Shown here in pieces: positions 34,142-45,002 of a DNA stretch of 64,000 nt. The stretch is from Hydractinia symbiolongicarpus (lineage: Eukaryota > Cnidaria > Hydrozoa > Anthoathecata > Hydractiniidae), in assembly GCF_029227915.1 (NCBI RefSeq), contig NC_079881.1, positions 682,001 to 746,000 on the forward strand, in the 5' to 3' direction. The notes beneath the pieces are model-generated. The model worked only from the letters and a program-made list of their open reading frames with translations. It had not been told where the DNA came from and searched no databases. The position numbers and the translations under genes were made by a program. Position 1 is the first letter of the stretch. Each line of letters begins with the position of its first letter.

Positions 34142-35371
34142 TTTAAAAAATCGTTCGGGAAATGAGTTTACTCCCTGGGTACTTTCTTTGTATACTTTTG
34201 ACTATACGGGCTGAGTCCAGGATTTACGGGAAATCGCAGGTTTTCGTTTGCCGGCGATTAAACTTCTTTTATTCAGCGTCTCATCAAAATGGAAAACATT
34301 TTTGTAAACTACAAGTCTCATGCGTTTTAGTGGTGAAAAGATAATTTAAAAAATCGATTTGGAAATGAGTTTACTCACAGGGTACTTTCTTTGTATACTT
34401 TTGACTATACGGGCCGAGTCCAAGATTTACGGGAAGTCGCGAGTTTTCGTTTGCCGGCGATTAAACCACTTTCATTAGGCGTCTCATCAAAAATGAAAAC
34501 ATTTCTGAAAACTACAAGTCTCATGCGTTCTAGTGGTGAAAAAATAATTTAAAAAATCGTTCGGGAAATGAGTTTAATCCCTGGGTACCTTCTTCGTATA
34601 CTTTTGACTATACGGGCCGAATCCGGGATTTACGGGAAATCGCGGGTTTTTGTTTGCCGGCGATTAAACTTCATTTATTCAGCGTCTCATCAAAAATGAA
34701 AACATTTTTGAAAACTACAAGTCTCATGGGCTTTAGTGGTGAAATAATAATTTAAAAAATCGTTCGGGAAATGAGTTTACTCCCTGGGTACTTTCTTTGT
34801 ATACTTTTGACTATACGGGCCGAGTCCGGGGTTTACGGGAAATGGCGGGTTTTCGTTTGCCGGCGATTAAACTCCTTTTATTCAGCGTCTCATCAAAAAT
34901 GAAAACATTTTTCAAAGCTACAAGTCTCATGCGCTTTAGTGGTGAAAAGATAATTTAAAAAATCGTTTTGGAAATGAGTTTACTCCCTGGGTACTTCCTT
35001 TGTATACTTTTGACTATACGGGACGAGTCGGGGATTTACGGGAAGTCGCGGGTTTTCGTTTGCCGGCGATTAAACTTCTCTTATTCAGCGTCTCATCAAA
35101 AATGAAAACATTTTTAAAAACTACAAGTCTCATGTGCTTTAGTGCTGAAAAAATAATTTAAAAAATCGTTCGGGAAATGAGTTTACTCCCTGGGTACTTT
35201 CTTTGTATACTTTTAGCTATACGGGCCGAGTCCGGGGTTTACGGAAAATGGCGGGTTTTCGTTTGCCGGCAATTAAACTCCTTTTATTCAGCGTCTCATC
35301 AAAAATGAAAACATTTTTGAAAACTACAAGTCTCATGCGTTTTAGTGATGAAAAAATAATTTAAAAAATCG
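33999..35371 (+). repeat. Inner end of the left arm
   Basis: Mostly A monomers, plus one A/B hybrid at 34345-34547. Private landmarks include AAATCGATTTGG near 34350, CATCAAAATGGAAAAC near 34283, CTTCTTCGTATAC near 34588 and TTTTAGCTATACGGG near 35212. All recur in the right arm at sum 71959, which fixes the inner limit of the palindrome at 35371. Confidence 0.88.
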
Positions 35372-36587
35372 TTCGGGAAATGAGTTTACTCCCTGGGAAC
35401 TTCCTTTGTATACTTTTGACTATACGGGCCGAGTCCAGGATTTACGGGAAATCGCAGGTTTTCGTTTACCGGCGATTAAACTTCTTTTATTCAGCGTCTC
35501 ATCAAAAATGAAAACATTTTTGTAAACTACAAGTCTCATGTGTTTTAGTGGTGAAAAAATAATTTAAAAAATCGCTCGGGAAAAGAGTTTACTCCCTGGG
35601 TACTTTCTTTGTATACTTTTGACTATACGGGCCGAGTCCGGGGTTTACGGGAAATGGCGGGTTTTCGTTTGCCGGCGATTAAACTTTTTTTATTCAGCGT
35701 CTCATCAAAAATGAAAACATTTTTGAAAACTACAAGTCTCATGCGTTTTAGTGGTGAAATAATAATTTAAAAAATTGTTCGGGAAATGAGTTTACTCCCA
35801 GGGTACTTTCTTTGTATACTTTTGACTATACGGGCCGAGTCTGGGGTTTACGGAAAATGGCGGGTTTTCGTTTGCCGGCGATTAAACTTCTCTTATTCAG
35901 CGTCTCATCAAAAATGAAAACATTTTTAAAAACTACAAGTCTCATGTGCTTTAGTGCTGAAAAAATAATTTAAAAAATCGTTCGGGAAATGAGTTTACTC
36001 CCTGGGTACTTCCTTTGTATACTTTTGGCTATACGGGCCGAGTCCGGGGTTTACGGAAAATGGCGGGTTTTCGTTTGCCGGCAATTAAACTCCTTTTATT
36101 CAGCGTCTCATCAAAAATGAAAACATTTTTAAAAACTACAAGTCTCATGTGCTTTAGTGCTGAAAAAATAATTTAAAAAATCGTTCGGGAAATGAGTTTA
36201 CTCCCTGGGTACTTCCTTTGTATACTTTTGGCTATACGGGCCGAGTCCGGGGTTTACGGAAAATGGCGGGTTTTCGTTTGCCGGCAATTAAACTCCTTTT
36301 ATTCAGCGTCTCATCAAAAATGAAAACATTTTTGAAAACTACAAGTCTCATGCGTTTTAGTGGTGAAAAAATAATTTAAAAAATCGTTTTGGAAATGAGT
36401 TTACTCACAGGGTACTTTCTTTGTATACATTCGACTACACGGGCCAAGCCCGGGATTTACGGGAAATCGCGGGTTTTCGTTTGCCGGCGATTAAACCACT
36501 TTCATTAGGCGTCTCATCAAAAACTAAAACATTTCTGAAAACTACAAGTCTCATGCGTTTTAGTGATGAAAAAATAATTTAAAAAAT
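35372..36587 (+). repeat. Unpaired spacer (loop) of the palindrome, six monomers
   Basis: The right arm starts as the complement of 35371 and not of 36588, so these 1216 bp have no mirror copy. They are ordinary + monomers, mostly A type, ending with one B-type monomer (36375-36588). Private changes such as CTGGGAACTTCC near 35395 are therefore absent from the right arm. The distance from 35371 to the matching register at 36589 is 1218 bp, exactly six monomers. Confidence 0.9.
36172..36374 (+). repeat. Duplicated A monomer inside the spacer
   Basis: The front of this unit (CTTCCTTTGTATAC, TTTTGGCTATACGGG, GGCAATTAAACTCC) repeats that of the previous unit at 35969-36171. Its tail is instead the ordinary GCGTTTTAGTGGTG form. 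It shows single-unit amplification in the non-mirrored loop. Confidence 0.8.
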
Positions 36588-36641
36588 CGATTTTTTAAAT
36601 TATTTTTTCATCACTAAAACGCATGAGACTTGTAGTTTTCA
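36536..36641. repeat. Perfect 106-bp palindrome at the orientation switch
   Basis: The centre lies between 36588 and 36589 within AAAAAATCGATTTTTT. Reading outward, 53 bases on each side are exact complements. The first mismatch comes where the left side has a B-type CTGAAAAC and the right side derives from an A-type TTGAAAAC. The + family sequence ends at ATCG and the - family sequence begins at CGAT, so the two share only CG at the join. Such a sequence could extrude as a cruciform or hairpin; this is inferred from symmetry only. Confidence 0.95.
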
Positions 36642-37960
36642 AAAATGTTTTCATTTTTGATGAGACGCTGAATAAAAGGAGTTTAATTGCCGGCAAACGA
36701 AAACCCGCCATTTTCCGTAAACCCCGGACTCGGCCCGTATAGCTAAAAGTATACAAAGAAAGTACCCAGGGAGTAAACTCATTTCCCGAACGATTTTTTA
36801 AATTATTTTTTCAGCACTAAAGCACATGAGACTTGTAGTTTTTAAAAATGTTTTCATTTTTGATGAGACGCTGAATAAGAGAAGTTTAATCGCCGGCAAA
36901 CGAAAACCCGCGACTTCCCGTAAATCCCCGACTCGTCCCGTATAGTCAAAAGTATACAAAGGAAGTACCCAGGGAGTAAACTCATTTCCAAAACGATTTT
37001 TTAAATTATCTTTTCACCACTAAAGCGCATGAGACTTGTAGCTTTGAAAAATGTTTTCATTTTTGATGAGACGCTGAATAAAAGGAGTTTAATCGCCGGC
37101 AAACGAAAACCCGCCATTTCCCGTAAACCCCGGACTCGGCCCGTATAGTCAAAAGTATACAAAGAAAGTACCCAGGGAGTAAACTCATTTCCCGAACGAT
37201 TTTTTAAATTATTATTTCACCACTAAAGCCCATGAGACTTGTAGTTTTCAAAAATGTTTTCATTTTTGATGAGACGCTGAATAAATGAAGTTTAATCGCC
37301 GGCAAACAAAAACCCGCGATTTCCCGTAAATCCCGGATTCGGCCCGTATAGTCAAAAGTATACGAAGAAGGTACCCAGGGATTAAACTCATTTCCCGAAC
37401 GATTTTTTAAATTATTTTTTCACCACTAGAACGCATGAGACTTGTAGTTTTCAGAAATGTTTTCATTTTTGATGAGACGCCTAATGAAAGTGGTTTAATC
37501 GCCGGCAAACGAAAACTCGCGACTTCCCGTAAATCTTGGACTCGGCCCGTATAGTCAAAAGTATACAAAGAAAGTACCCTGTGAGTAAACTCATTTCCAA
37601 ATCGATTTTTTAAATTATCTTTTCACCACTAAAACGCATGAGACTTGTAGTTTACAAAAATGTTTTCCATTTTGATGAGACGCTGAATAAAAGAAGTTTA
37701 ATCGCCGGCAAACGAAAACCTGCGATTTCCCGTAAATCCTGGACTCAGCCCGTATAGTCAAAAGTATACAAAGAAAGTACCCAGGGAGTAAACTCATTTC
37801 CCGAACGATTTTTTAAATTATTTTTTCAGCACTAAAGCACATGAGACTTGTAGTTTTTAAAAATGTTTTCATTTTTGATGAGACGCTGAATAAAAGAAGT
37901 TTAATCGCCGGCAAACGAAAACCCGCGACTTCCCGTAAATCCCCGACTCGGCCCGTATAG
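36588..37960 (-). repeat. Inner end of the right arm
   Basis: Mirror of 33999-35371 at sum 71959. It begins at CGATTTTTT and carries the complement of TTTTAGCTATACGGG near 36739 and of AAATCGATTTGG near 37600. Confidence 0.9.
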
Positions 37961-40409
37961 TCAAAAGTATACAAAGGAAGTACCCAGGGAGTAAACTCAT
38001 TTCCCTAACGATTTTTTAAATTATTTTTTCAGCACTAAAGCACATGAGACTTGTAGTTTTTAAAAATGTTTTCATTTTTGATGAGACGCTGAATAAGAGA
38101 AGTTTAATCGCCGGCAAACGAAAACCCGCGACTTCCCGTAAATCCCCGACTCGGCCCGTATAGTCAAAAGTATACAAAGGAAGTACCCAGGGAGTAAACT
38201 CTTTTCCCGAGCGATTTTTTAAATTATTTTTCACCACTAAAACGCATGAGACTTGTAGTTTACAAAAATGTTTTCATTTTTGATGAGACGCTGAATAAAA
38301 GAAGTTTAATCGCCGGCAAACGAAAACCTGCGATTTCCCGTAAATCTTGGACTCGGCCCGTATAGTCAAAAGTATACAAAGAAAGTACCCTGTGAGTAAA
38401 CTCATTTCCAAAACGATTTTTTAAATTATCTTTTCACCACTAAAACGCATGAGACTTGTAGTTTACAAAAATGTTTTCATTTTTGATGAGACGCTGAATA
38501 AAAGAAGTTTAATCGCCGGCAAACGAAAACCTGCGATTTCCCGTAAATCCTGGACTCGGCCCGTATAGTCAAAAGTATACAAAGAAAGTACCCTGGGAGT
38601 AAACTCATTTCCCGAACGATTTTTTAAATTATTTTTTCATCACTAAAACGCATGAGACTTGTAGTTTTCAGAAATGTTTTAATTTTTGATGAGACGCTTA
38701 ATGAAAGTGGTTTAATCGCCGGCAAACGAAAACCCGCGATTTCCCGTAAATCCCGGGCTTGGCCCGTGTAGTCGAATGTATACAAAGAAAGTACCCTGTG
38801 AGTAAACTCATTTCCAAAACGATTTTTTAAATTATCTTTTCACCACTAAAACGCATGAGACTTGTAGTTTTCAAAAATGTTTTCATTTTTGATGAGACGC
38901 TGAATAAAAGGAGTTTAATTGCCGGCAAACGAAAACCCGCCATTTTCCGTAAACCCCGGACTCGGCCCGTATAGCCAAAAGTATACAAAGGAAGTACCCA
39001 GGGAGTAAACTCATTTCCCGAACGATTTTTTAAATTATTTTTTCAGCACTAAAGCACATGAGACTTGTAGTTTTTAAAAATGTTTTCATTTTTGATGAGA
39101 CGCTGAATAAGAGAAGTTTAATCGCCGGCAAACGAAAACCCGCGACTTCCCGTAAATCCCCGACTCGGCCCGTATAGTCAAAAGTATACAAAGGAAGTAC
39201 CCAGGGAGTAAACTCTTTTCCCGAGCGATTTTTTAAATTATTTTTCACCACTAAAACGCATGAGACTTGTAGTTTACAAAAATGTTTTCATTTTTGATGA
39301 GACGCTGAATAAAAGAAGTTTAATCGCCGGCAAACGAAAACCTGCGATTTCCCGTAAATCTTGGACTCGGCCCGTATAGTCAAAAGTATACAAAGAAAGT
39401 ACCCTGTGAGTAAACTCATTTCCAAAACGATTTTTTAAATTATCTTTTCACCACTAAAACGCATGAGACTTGTAGTTTACAAAAATGTTTTCATTTTTGA
39501 TGAGACGCTGAATAAAAGAAGTTTAATCGCCGGCAAACGAAAACCCGCCATTTCCCGTAAACCCCGGACTCGGCCCGTATAGTCAAAAGTATACAAAGAA
39601 AGTACCCAGGGAGTAAACTCTTTTCCCGAGCGATTTTTTAAATTATTTTTTCACCACTAAAACGCATGAGACTTGTAGTTTTCAGAAATGTTTTAGTTTT
39701 TGATGAGACGCTTAATGAAAGTGGTTTAATCGCCGGCAAACGAAAATCCGCGATTTCCCGTAAATCCCGGGCTTGGCCCGTGTAGTCGAATGTATACAAA
39801 GAAAGTACCCTGTGAGTAAACTCATTTCCAAAACGATTTTTTAAATTATCTTTTCACCACTAAAACGCATGAGACTTGTAGTTTTCAAAAATGTTTTCAT
39901 TTTTGATGAGACGCTGAATAAAAGGAGTTTAATTGCCGGCAAACGAAAACCCGCCATTTTCCGTAAACCCCGGACTCGGCCCGTATAGCCAAAAGTATAC
40001 AAAGGAAGTACCCAGGGAGTAAACTCATTTCCCGAACGATTTTTTAAATTATTTTTTCAGCACTAAAGCACATGAGACTTGTAGTTTTTAAAAATGTTTT
40101 CATTTTTGATGAGACGCTGAATAAGAGAAGTTTAATCGCCGGCAAACGAAAACCCGCGACTTCCCGTAAATCCCCGACTCGGCCCGTATAGTCAAAAGTA
40201 TACAAAGGAAGTACCCAGGGAGTAAACTCTTTTCCCGAGCGATTTTTTAAATTATTTTTCACCACTAAAACGCATGAGACTTGTAGTTTACAAAAATGTT
40301 TTCATTTTTGATGAGACGCTGAATAAAAGAAGTTTAATCGCCGGCAAACGAAAACCTGCGATTTCCCGTAAATCCTGGACTCGGCCCGTATAGTCAAAAG
40401 TATACAAAG
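37961..40409 (-). repeat. 5-monomer higher-order repeat, right arm
   Basis: Mirror of 31550-33998 at sum 71959, with the same 1014-bp period. The short AAAAATAATTT marker of each copy appears as its complement near 38237, 39251 and 40265. Copy number equals that of the left arm. Confidence 0.9.
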
Positions 40410-41392
40410 AAAGTACCCTGGGAGTAAACTCATTTCCCGAACAATTTTTTAAATTATTATTTCACCACTAAAACGCATGAGACTTGTAGTTTTCAAAAAT
40501 GTTTTCATTTTTGATGCGACGCTGAATAAAAAAAGTTTAATCGCCGGCAAACGAAAACCCGCCATTTCCCGTAAACCCCGGACTCGGCCCGTATAGTCAA
40601 AAGTATACAAAGAAAGTACCCAGGGAGTAAACTCTTTTCCCGAGCGATTTTTTAAATTATTTTTTCACCACTAAAACGCATGAGACTTGTAGTTTACAAA
40701 AATGTTTTCATTTTTGATGAGACGCTGAATAAAAGAAGTATAATCGCCGGTAAACGAAAACCTGCGATTTCCCGTAAATCCTGGACTCGGCCCGTATAGT
40801 CAAAAGTATACAAAGGAAGTACCCAGGGAGTAAACTCATTTCCCGAACGATTTTTTAAATTATTTTTTCATCACTAAAACGCATGAGACTTGTAGTTTTC
40901 AAAAATGTTTTCATTTTTGATGAGACGCTGAATAAAAGAAGTATAATCGCCGGTAAACGAAAACCTGCGATTTCCCGTAAATCCTGGACTCGGCCCGTAT
41001 AGTCAAAAGTATACAAAGGAAGTACCCAGGGAGTAAACTCATTTCCCGAACGATTTTTTAAATTATTTTTTCATCACTAAAACGCATGAGACTTGTAGTT
41101 TTCAAAAATGTTTTCATTTTTGATGAGACGCTGAATAAAAGGAGTTTAATTGCCGGCAAACGAAAACCCGCCATTTTCCGTAAACCCCGGACTCGGCCCG
41201 TATAGCCAAAAGTATACAAAGGAAGTACCCAGGGAGTAAACTCATTTCCCGAACGATTTTTTAAATTATTTTTTCAGCACTAAAGCACATGAGACTTGTA
41301 GTTTTTAAAAATGTTTTCATTTCTGATGAGACGCTGAATAAAAGAAGTTTAATCGCCGGCAAACGAAAACCCGCCATTTCCCGTAAACCCCG
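40410..41392 (-). repeat. A-type satellite with direct monomer duplication, right arm
   Basis: Mirror of 30567-31549. The paired GCCGGTAAACG changes occur near 40747 and 40950, matching the duplicated unit of the left arm. Confidence 0.88.
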
Positions 41393-44031
41393 GACTCGGC
41401 CCGTATAGTCAAAAGTATACAAAGAAAGTACCCAGGGAGTAAACTCATTTCCCGAACGATTTTTTAAATTATTATTTCACCACTAAAGCCCACGAGACTT
41501 GTAGTTTTTAAAAATGTTTTCATTTTTGATGAGACGCTGAATAAAAGAAGTTTAATCGCCGGCAAACGAAAACCCGCGATTTCCCGTAAATCCCGGACTC
41601 GGCCCGTATAGTCAATACTATACAAAGAAGGTAACCAGGGAGTAAACTCATTTCCCGAACAATTTTTTAAATTATTTTTTCACCACTAAAACGCATGACA
41701 CTTGTAGTTTTCAAAAATGTTTTCATTTTTGATGAGACGCTGAATAAAAGGAGTTTAATTGCCGGCAAACGAAAACCCGCCATTTTCCGTAAACCCCGGA
41801 TTCGGCCCGTATAGCCAAAAGTATACAAAGGAAGTACCCAGGGAGTAAACTCATTTCCCAAACGATTTTTTAAATTATTTTTTCACCACTAAAGCACATG
41901 AGACTTGTAGTTTTCAAAAATGTTTTCATTTTTGATGAGACGCTGAATAAAAGAAGTTTAATCGCTGGCAAACGAAAACCCGCGACTTCCCGTAAATCCC
42001 CGACTCGGTCCGTATAGTCAAAAGTATACAAAGAAAGTACCCAGGCAGTAAACTCATTTCCAAAACGATTTTTTAAATTATCTTTTCACCACTAAAACGC
42101 ATGAGACTTGTAGTTTTCAAAAATGTTTTCATTTCTGATGAGACGCTGAATAAAAGAAGTTTAATCGCCGGCAAACGAAAACCCGCCATTTCCCGTAAAC
42201 CCCGGACTCGGCCCGTATAGTCAAAAGTATACAAAGAAAGTACCCAGGGAGTAAACTCATTTCCCGAACGATTTTTTAAATTATTATTTCACCACTAAAG
42301 CCCACGAGACTTGTAGTTTTTAAAAATGTTTTCATTTTTGATGAGACGCTGAATAAAAGAAGTTTAATCGCCGGCAAACGAAAACCCGCGACTTCCCGTA
42401 AATCCCCGACTCGGTCCGTATAGTCAAAAGTATACAAAGAAAGTACCCAGGGAGTAAACTCATTTCCAAAACGATTTTTTAAATTATCTTTTCACCACTA
42501 AAACGCATGAGACTTGTAGTTTTCAAAAATGTTTTCATTTCTGATGAGACGCTGAATAAAAGAAGTTTAATCGCCGGCGAACGAAAACCCGCCATTTCCT
42601 GTAAACCCCGGACTCGGCCCGTATAGTCAAAAGTATACAAAGAAAGTACCCAGGGAGTAAACTCATTTCCCGAACGATTTTTTTAATTATTATTTCACCA
42701 TTAAAGCCCACGAGACTTGTAGTTTTTAAAAATGTTTTCATTTTTGATGAGACGCTGAATAAAAGAAGTTTAATCGCCGGCAAACGAAAACCCGCGATTT
42801 CCCGTAAACCCCGGACTCGGCCCGTATAGTCAAAAGTATACAAAGAAAGTACCCAGGGAGTAAACTCATTTCCCGAACGATTTTTTAAATTATTATTTCA
42901 CCACTAAAGCCCACGAGACTTGTAGTTTTTAAAAATGTTTTCATTTTTGATGAGACGCTGAATAAAAGAAGTTTAATCGCCGGCAAACGAAAACCCGCGA
43001 TTTCCCGTAAATCCCGGACTCGGCCCGTATAGTCAATACTATACAAAGAAGGTAACCAGGGAGTAAACTCATTTCCCGAACGATTTTTTAAATTATTTTT
43101 TCACCACTAAAACGCATGACACTTGTAGTTTTCAAAAATGTTTTCATTTTTGATGAGACGCTGAATAAAAGGAGTTTAATTGCCGGCAAACGAAAACCCG
43201 CCATTTTCCGTAAACCCCGGATTCGGCCCGTATAGTCAAAAGTATACAAAGAAAGTACCCAGGCAGTAAACTCATTTCCAAAACGATTTTTTAAATTATC
43301 TTTTCACCACTAAAACGCATGAGACTTGTAGTTTTCAAAAATGTTTTCATTTCTGATGAGACGCTGAATAAAAGAAGTTTAATCGCCGGCAAACGAAAAC
43401 CCGCCATTTCCCGTAAACCCCGGACTCGGCCCGTATAGTCAAAAGTATACAAAGAAAGTACCCAGGGAGTAAACTCATTTCCCGAACGATTTTTTAAATT
43501 ATTATTTCACCACTAAAGCCCACGAGACTTGTAGTTTTTAAAAATGTTTTCATTTTTGATGAGACGCTGAATAAAAGAAGTTTAATCGCCGGCAAACGAA
43601 AACCCGCGACTTCCCGTAAATCCCCGACTCGGTCCGTATAGTCAAAAGTATACAAAGAAAGTACCCAGGGAGTAAACTCATTTCCAAAACGATTTTTTAA
43701 ATTATCTTTTCACCACTAAAACGCATGAGACTTGTAGTTTTTAAAAATGTTTTCATTTCTGATGAGACGCTGAATAAAAGAAGTTTAATCGCCGGCGAAC
43801 GAAAACCCGCCATTTCCTGTAAACCCCGGACTCGGCCCGTATAGTCAAAAGTATACAAAGAAAGTACCCAGGGAGTAAACTCATTTCCCGAACGATTTTT
43901 TTAATTATTATTTCACCACTAAAGCCCACGAGACTTGTAGTTTTTAAAAATGTTTTCATTTTTGATGAGACGCTGAATAAAAGAAGTTTAATCGCCGGCA
44001 AACGAAAACCCGCGATTTCCCGTAAATCCCG
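41393..44031 (-). repeat. 6-monomer higher-order repeat, right arm, with one extra monomer
   Basis: Mirror of 28131-30566, but 203 bp longer. The extra unit lies near 41762-41964 and contains CGGATTCGGCCCGTATAGCC followed, in the next unit, by ATCGCTGGCAAACG. The left arm has instead a single fused unit. Pair sums are 71959 on the inner side and 72162 on the outer side of this point. Confidence 0.87.
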
Positions 44032-45002
44032 GACTCGGCCCGTATAGTCAAAAGTATACAAAGAAGGTAACCAGGGAGTAAACTCATTTCCCGAACGATT
44101 TTTTAAATTATTTTTTCACCACTAAAACGCATGACACTTGTACTTTTTAGAAATGTTTTCATTTTTGATGAGACGCTTAATGAAAGTGGTTTAATCGCCG
44201 GCAAACGAAAACCCGCGATTTCCCGTAAATCCCGGGCTTGGCTTGTATAGTCGAATGTATACAAAGAAAGTAACCGGTGAGTAAACCCATTTCCAAAACG
44301 ATTTTTCCCGAACGATTTTTTAAACTATTTTTTCACCACTAAAACGCATGACACTTGTAGTTTTCAGAAATGTTTTCATTTTTGATGAGACGCTTAAGGA
44401 AAGTGGTTTAATCGCCGGCAAACGAAAACCCGCGATTACCCGTTAATCCCGGGCTTGGCTTGTATAGTCGAATGTATACAAAGAAAGTACCCTGTGAGTA
44501 AACTCATTTCCAAAACCATTTTTTAAATTATCTTTTCACCACTAAAACGCATGAGACTTGTAGTTTTCAAAAATGTTTTCATTTTTGATGAGACGCTGAA
44601 TAAAAGAAGTTTAATCGCCGGCAAACGAAAACCCGCCATTTCCCGTAAACCCCGGACTCGGCCCGTATAGTCAAAAGTATACAAAGAAAGTACCCAGGGA
44701 GTAAACTCTTCTCCCGAGCGATTTTTTAAAATATTTTTTCACCACTAAAACGCATGAGACTTGTAGTTTACAAAAATGTTTTCATTTTTGATGAGACGCT
44801 GAATAAAAGTAGTTTAACCCCCGCAAACGAAAACCTGCGATTTCCCGTAAATCCTGGACTCGGCCCGTATAGTCAAAAGTATACAAAGAAAGTACCCAGG
44901 GAGTAAACTCATTTCCCGAACGATTTTTTAAATTATTATTTAACCACTAAAGCCTATGAGACTTGCCGTTTTTAAAAATGTTTTCACTTTTGATGACACG
45001 CT
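44032..45002 (-). repeat. Irregular satellite zone, right arm
   Basis: Mirror of 27160-28130 at sum 72162. It includes the 217-bp out-of-register unit (44108-44324) and the complements of the private changes near 27333 and 27717. Confidence 0.88.

Larger units (their letters stand above)
60..35371 (+). repeat. Left arm of giant imperfect palindrome
   Basis: Positions 60-35371 pair with 64000-36588. Pairs sum to 64060 for left positions up to about 7230, to 63656 for about 7250-13997, to 72162 for about 22503-30180, and to 71959 for about 30198-35371. Rare variants match in both arms, for example ATTAACGGGTAATCGCGG near 27715 with its complement near 44435, GGGGGTTAAACTAC near 27340 with its complement near 44810, and the G-to-A change in TCTCATAGGC near 27205. 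Only a few single-base differences were seen, for example TCATTAAAAATG near 30428 where the other arm has TCATC. Confidence 0.93.
1..36588 (+). repeat. Left satellite array, + orientation
   Basis: About 180 head-to-tail monomers all read in the same direction, with the anchor TTTAAAAAATCG on the top strand. Higher-order structure changes along the array, with 11-, 21-, 23-, 6- and 5-monomer periods. The array stops being + at 36588, where the next bases read as the reverse complement of the family. The left edge is cut by the window and not by a biological border. Confidence 0.97.

Noticed and set aside
36536-36641. Rho-independent terminator or RNA hairpin gene at the palindrome centre
   Set aside because: The symmetry comes from the meeting of two inverted arrays and extends far beyond a terminator stem. 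No transcript or gene is indicated nearby.
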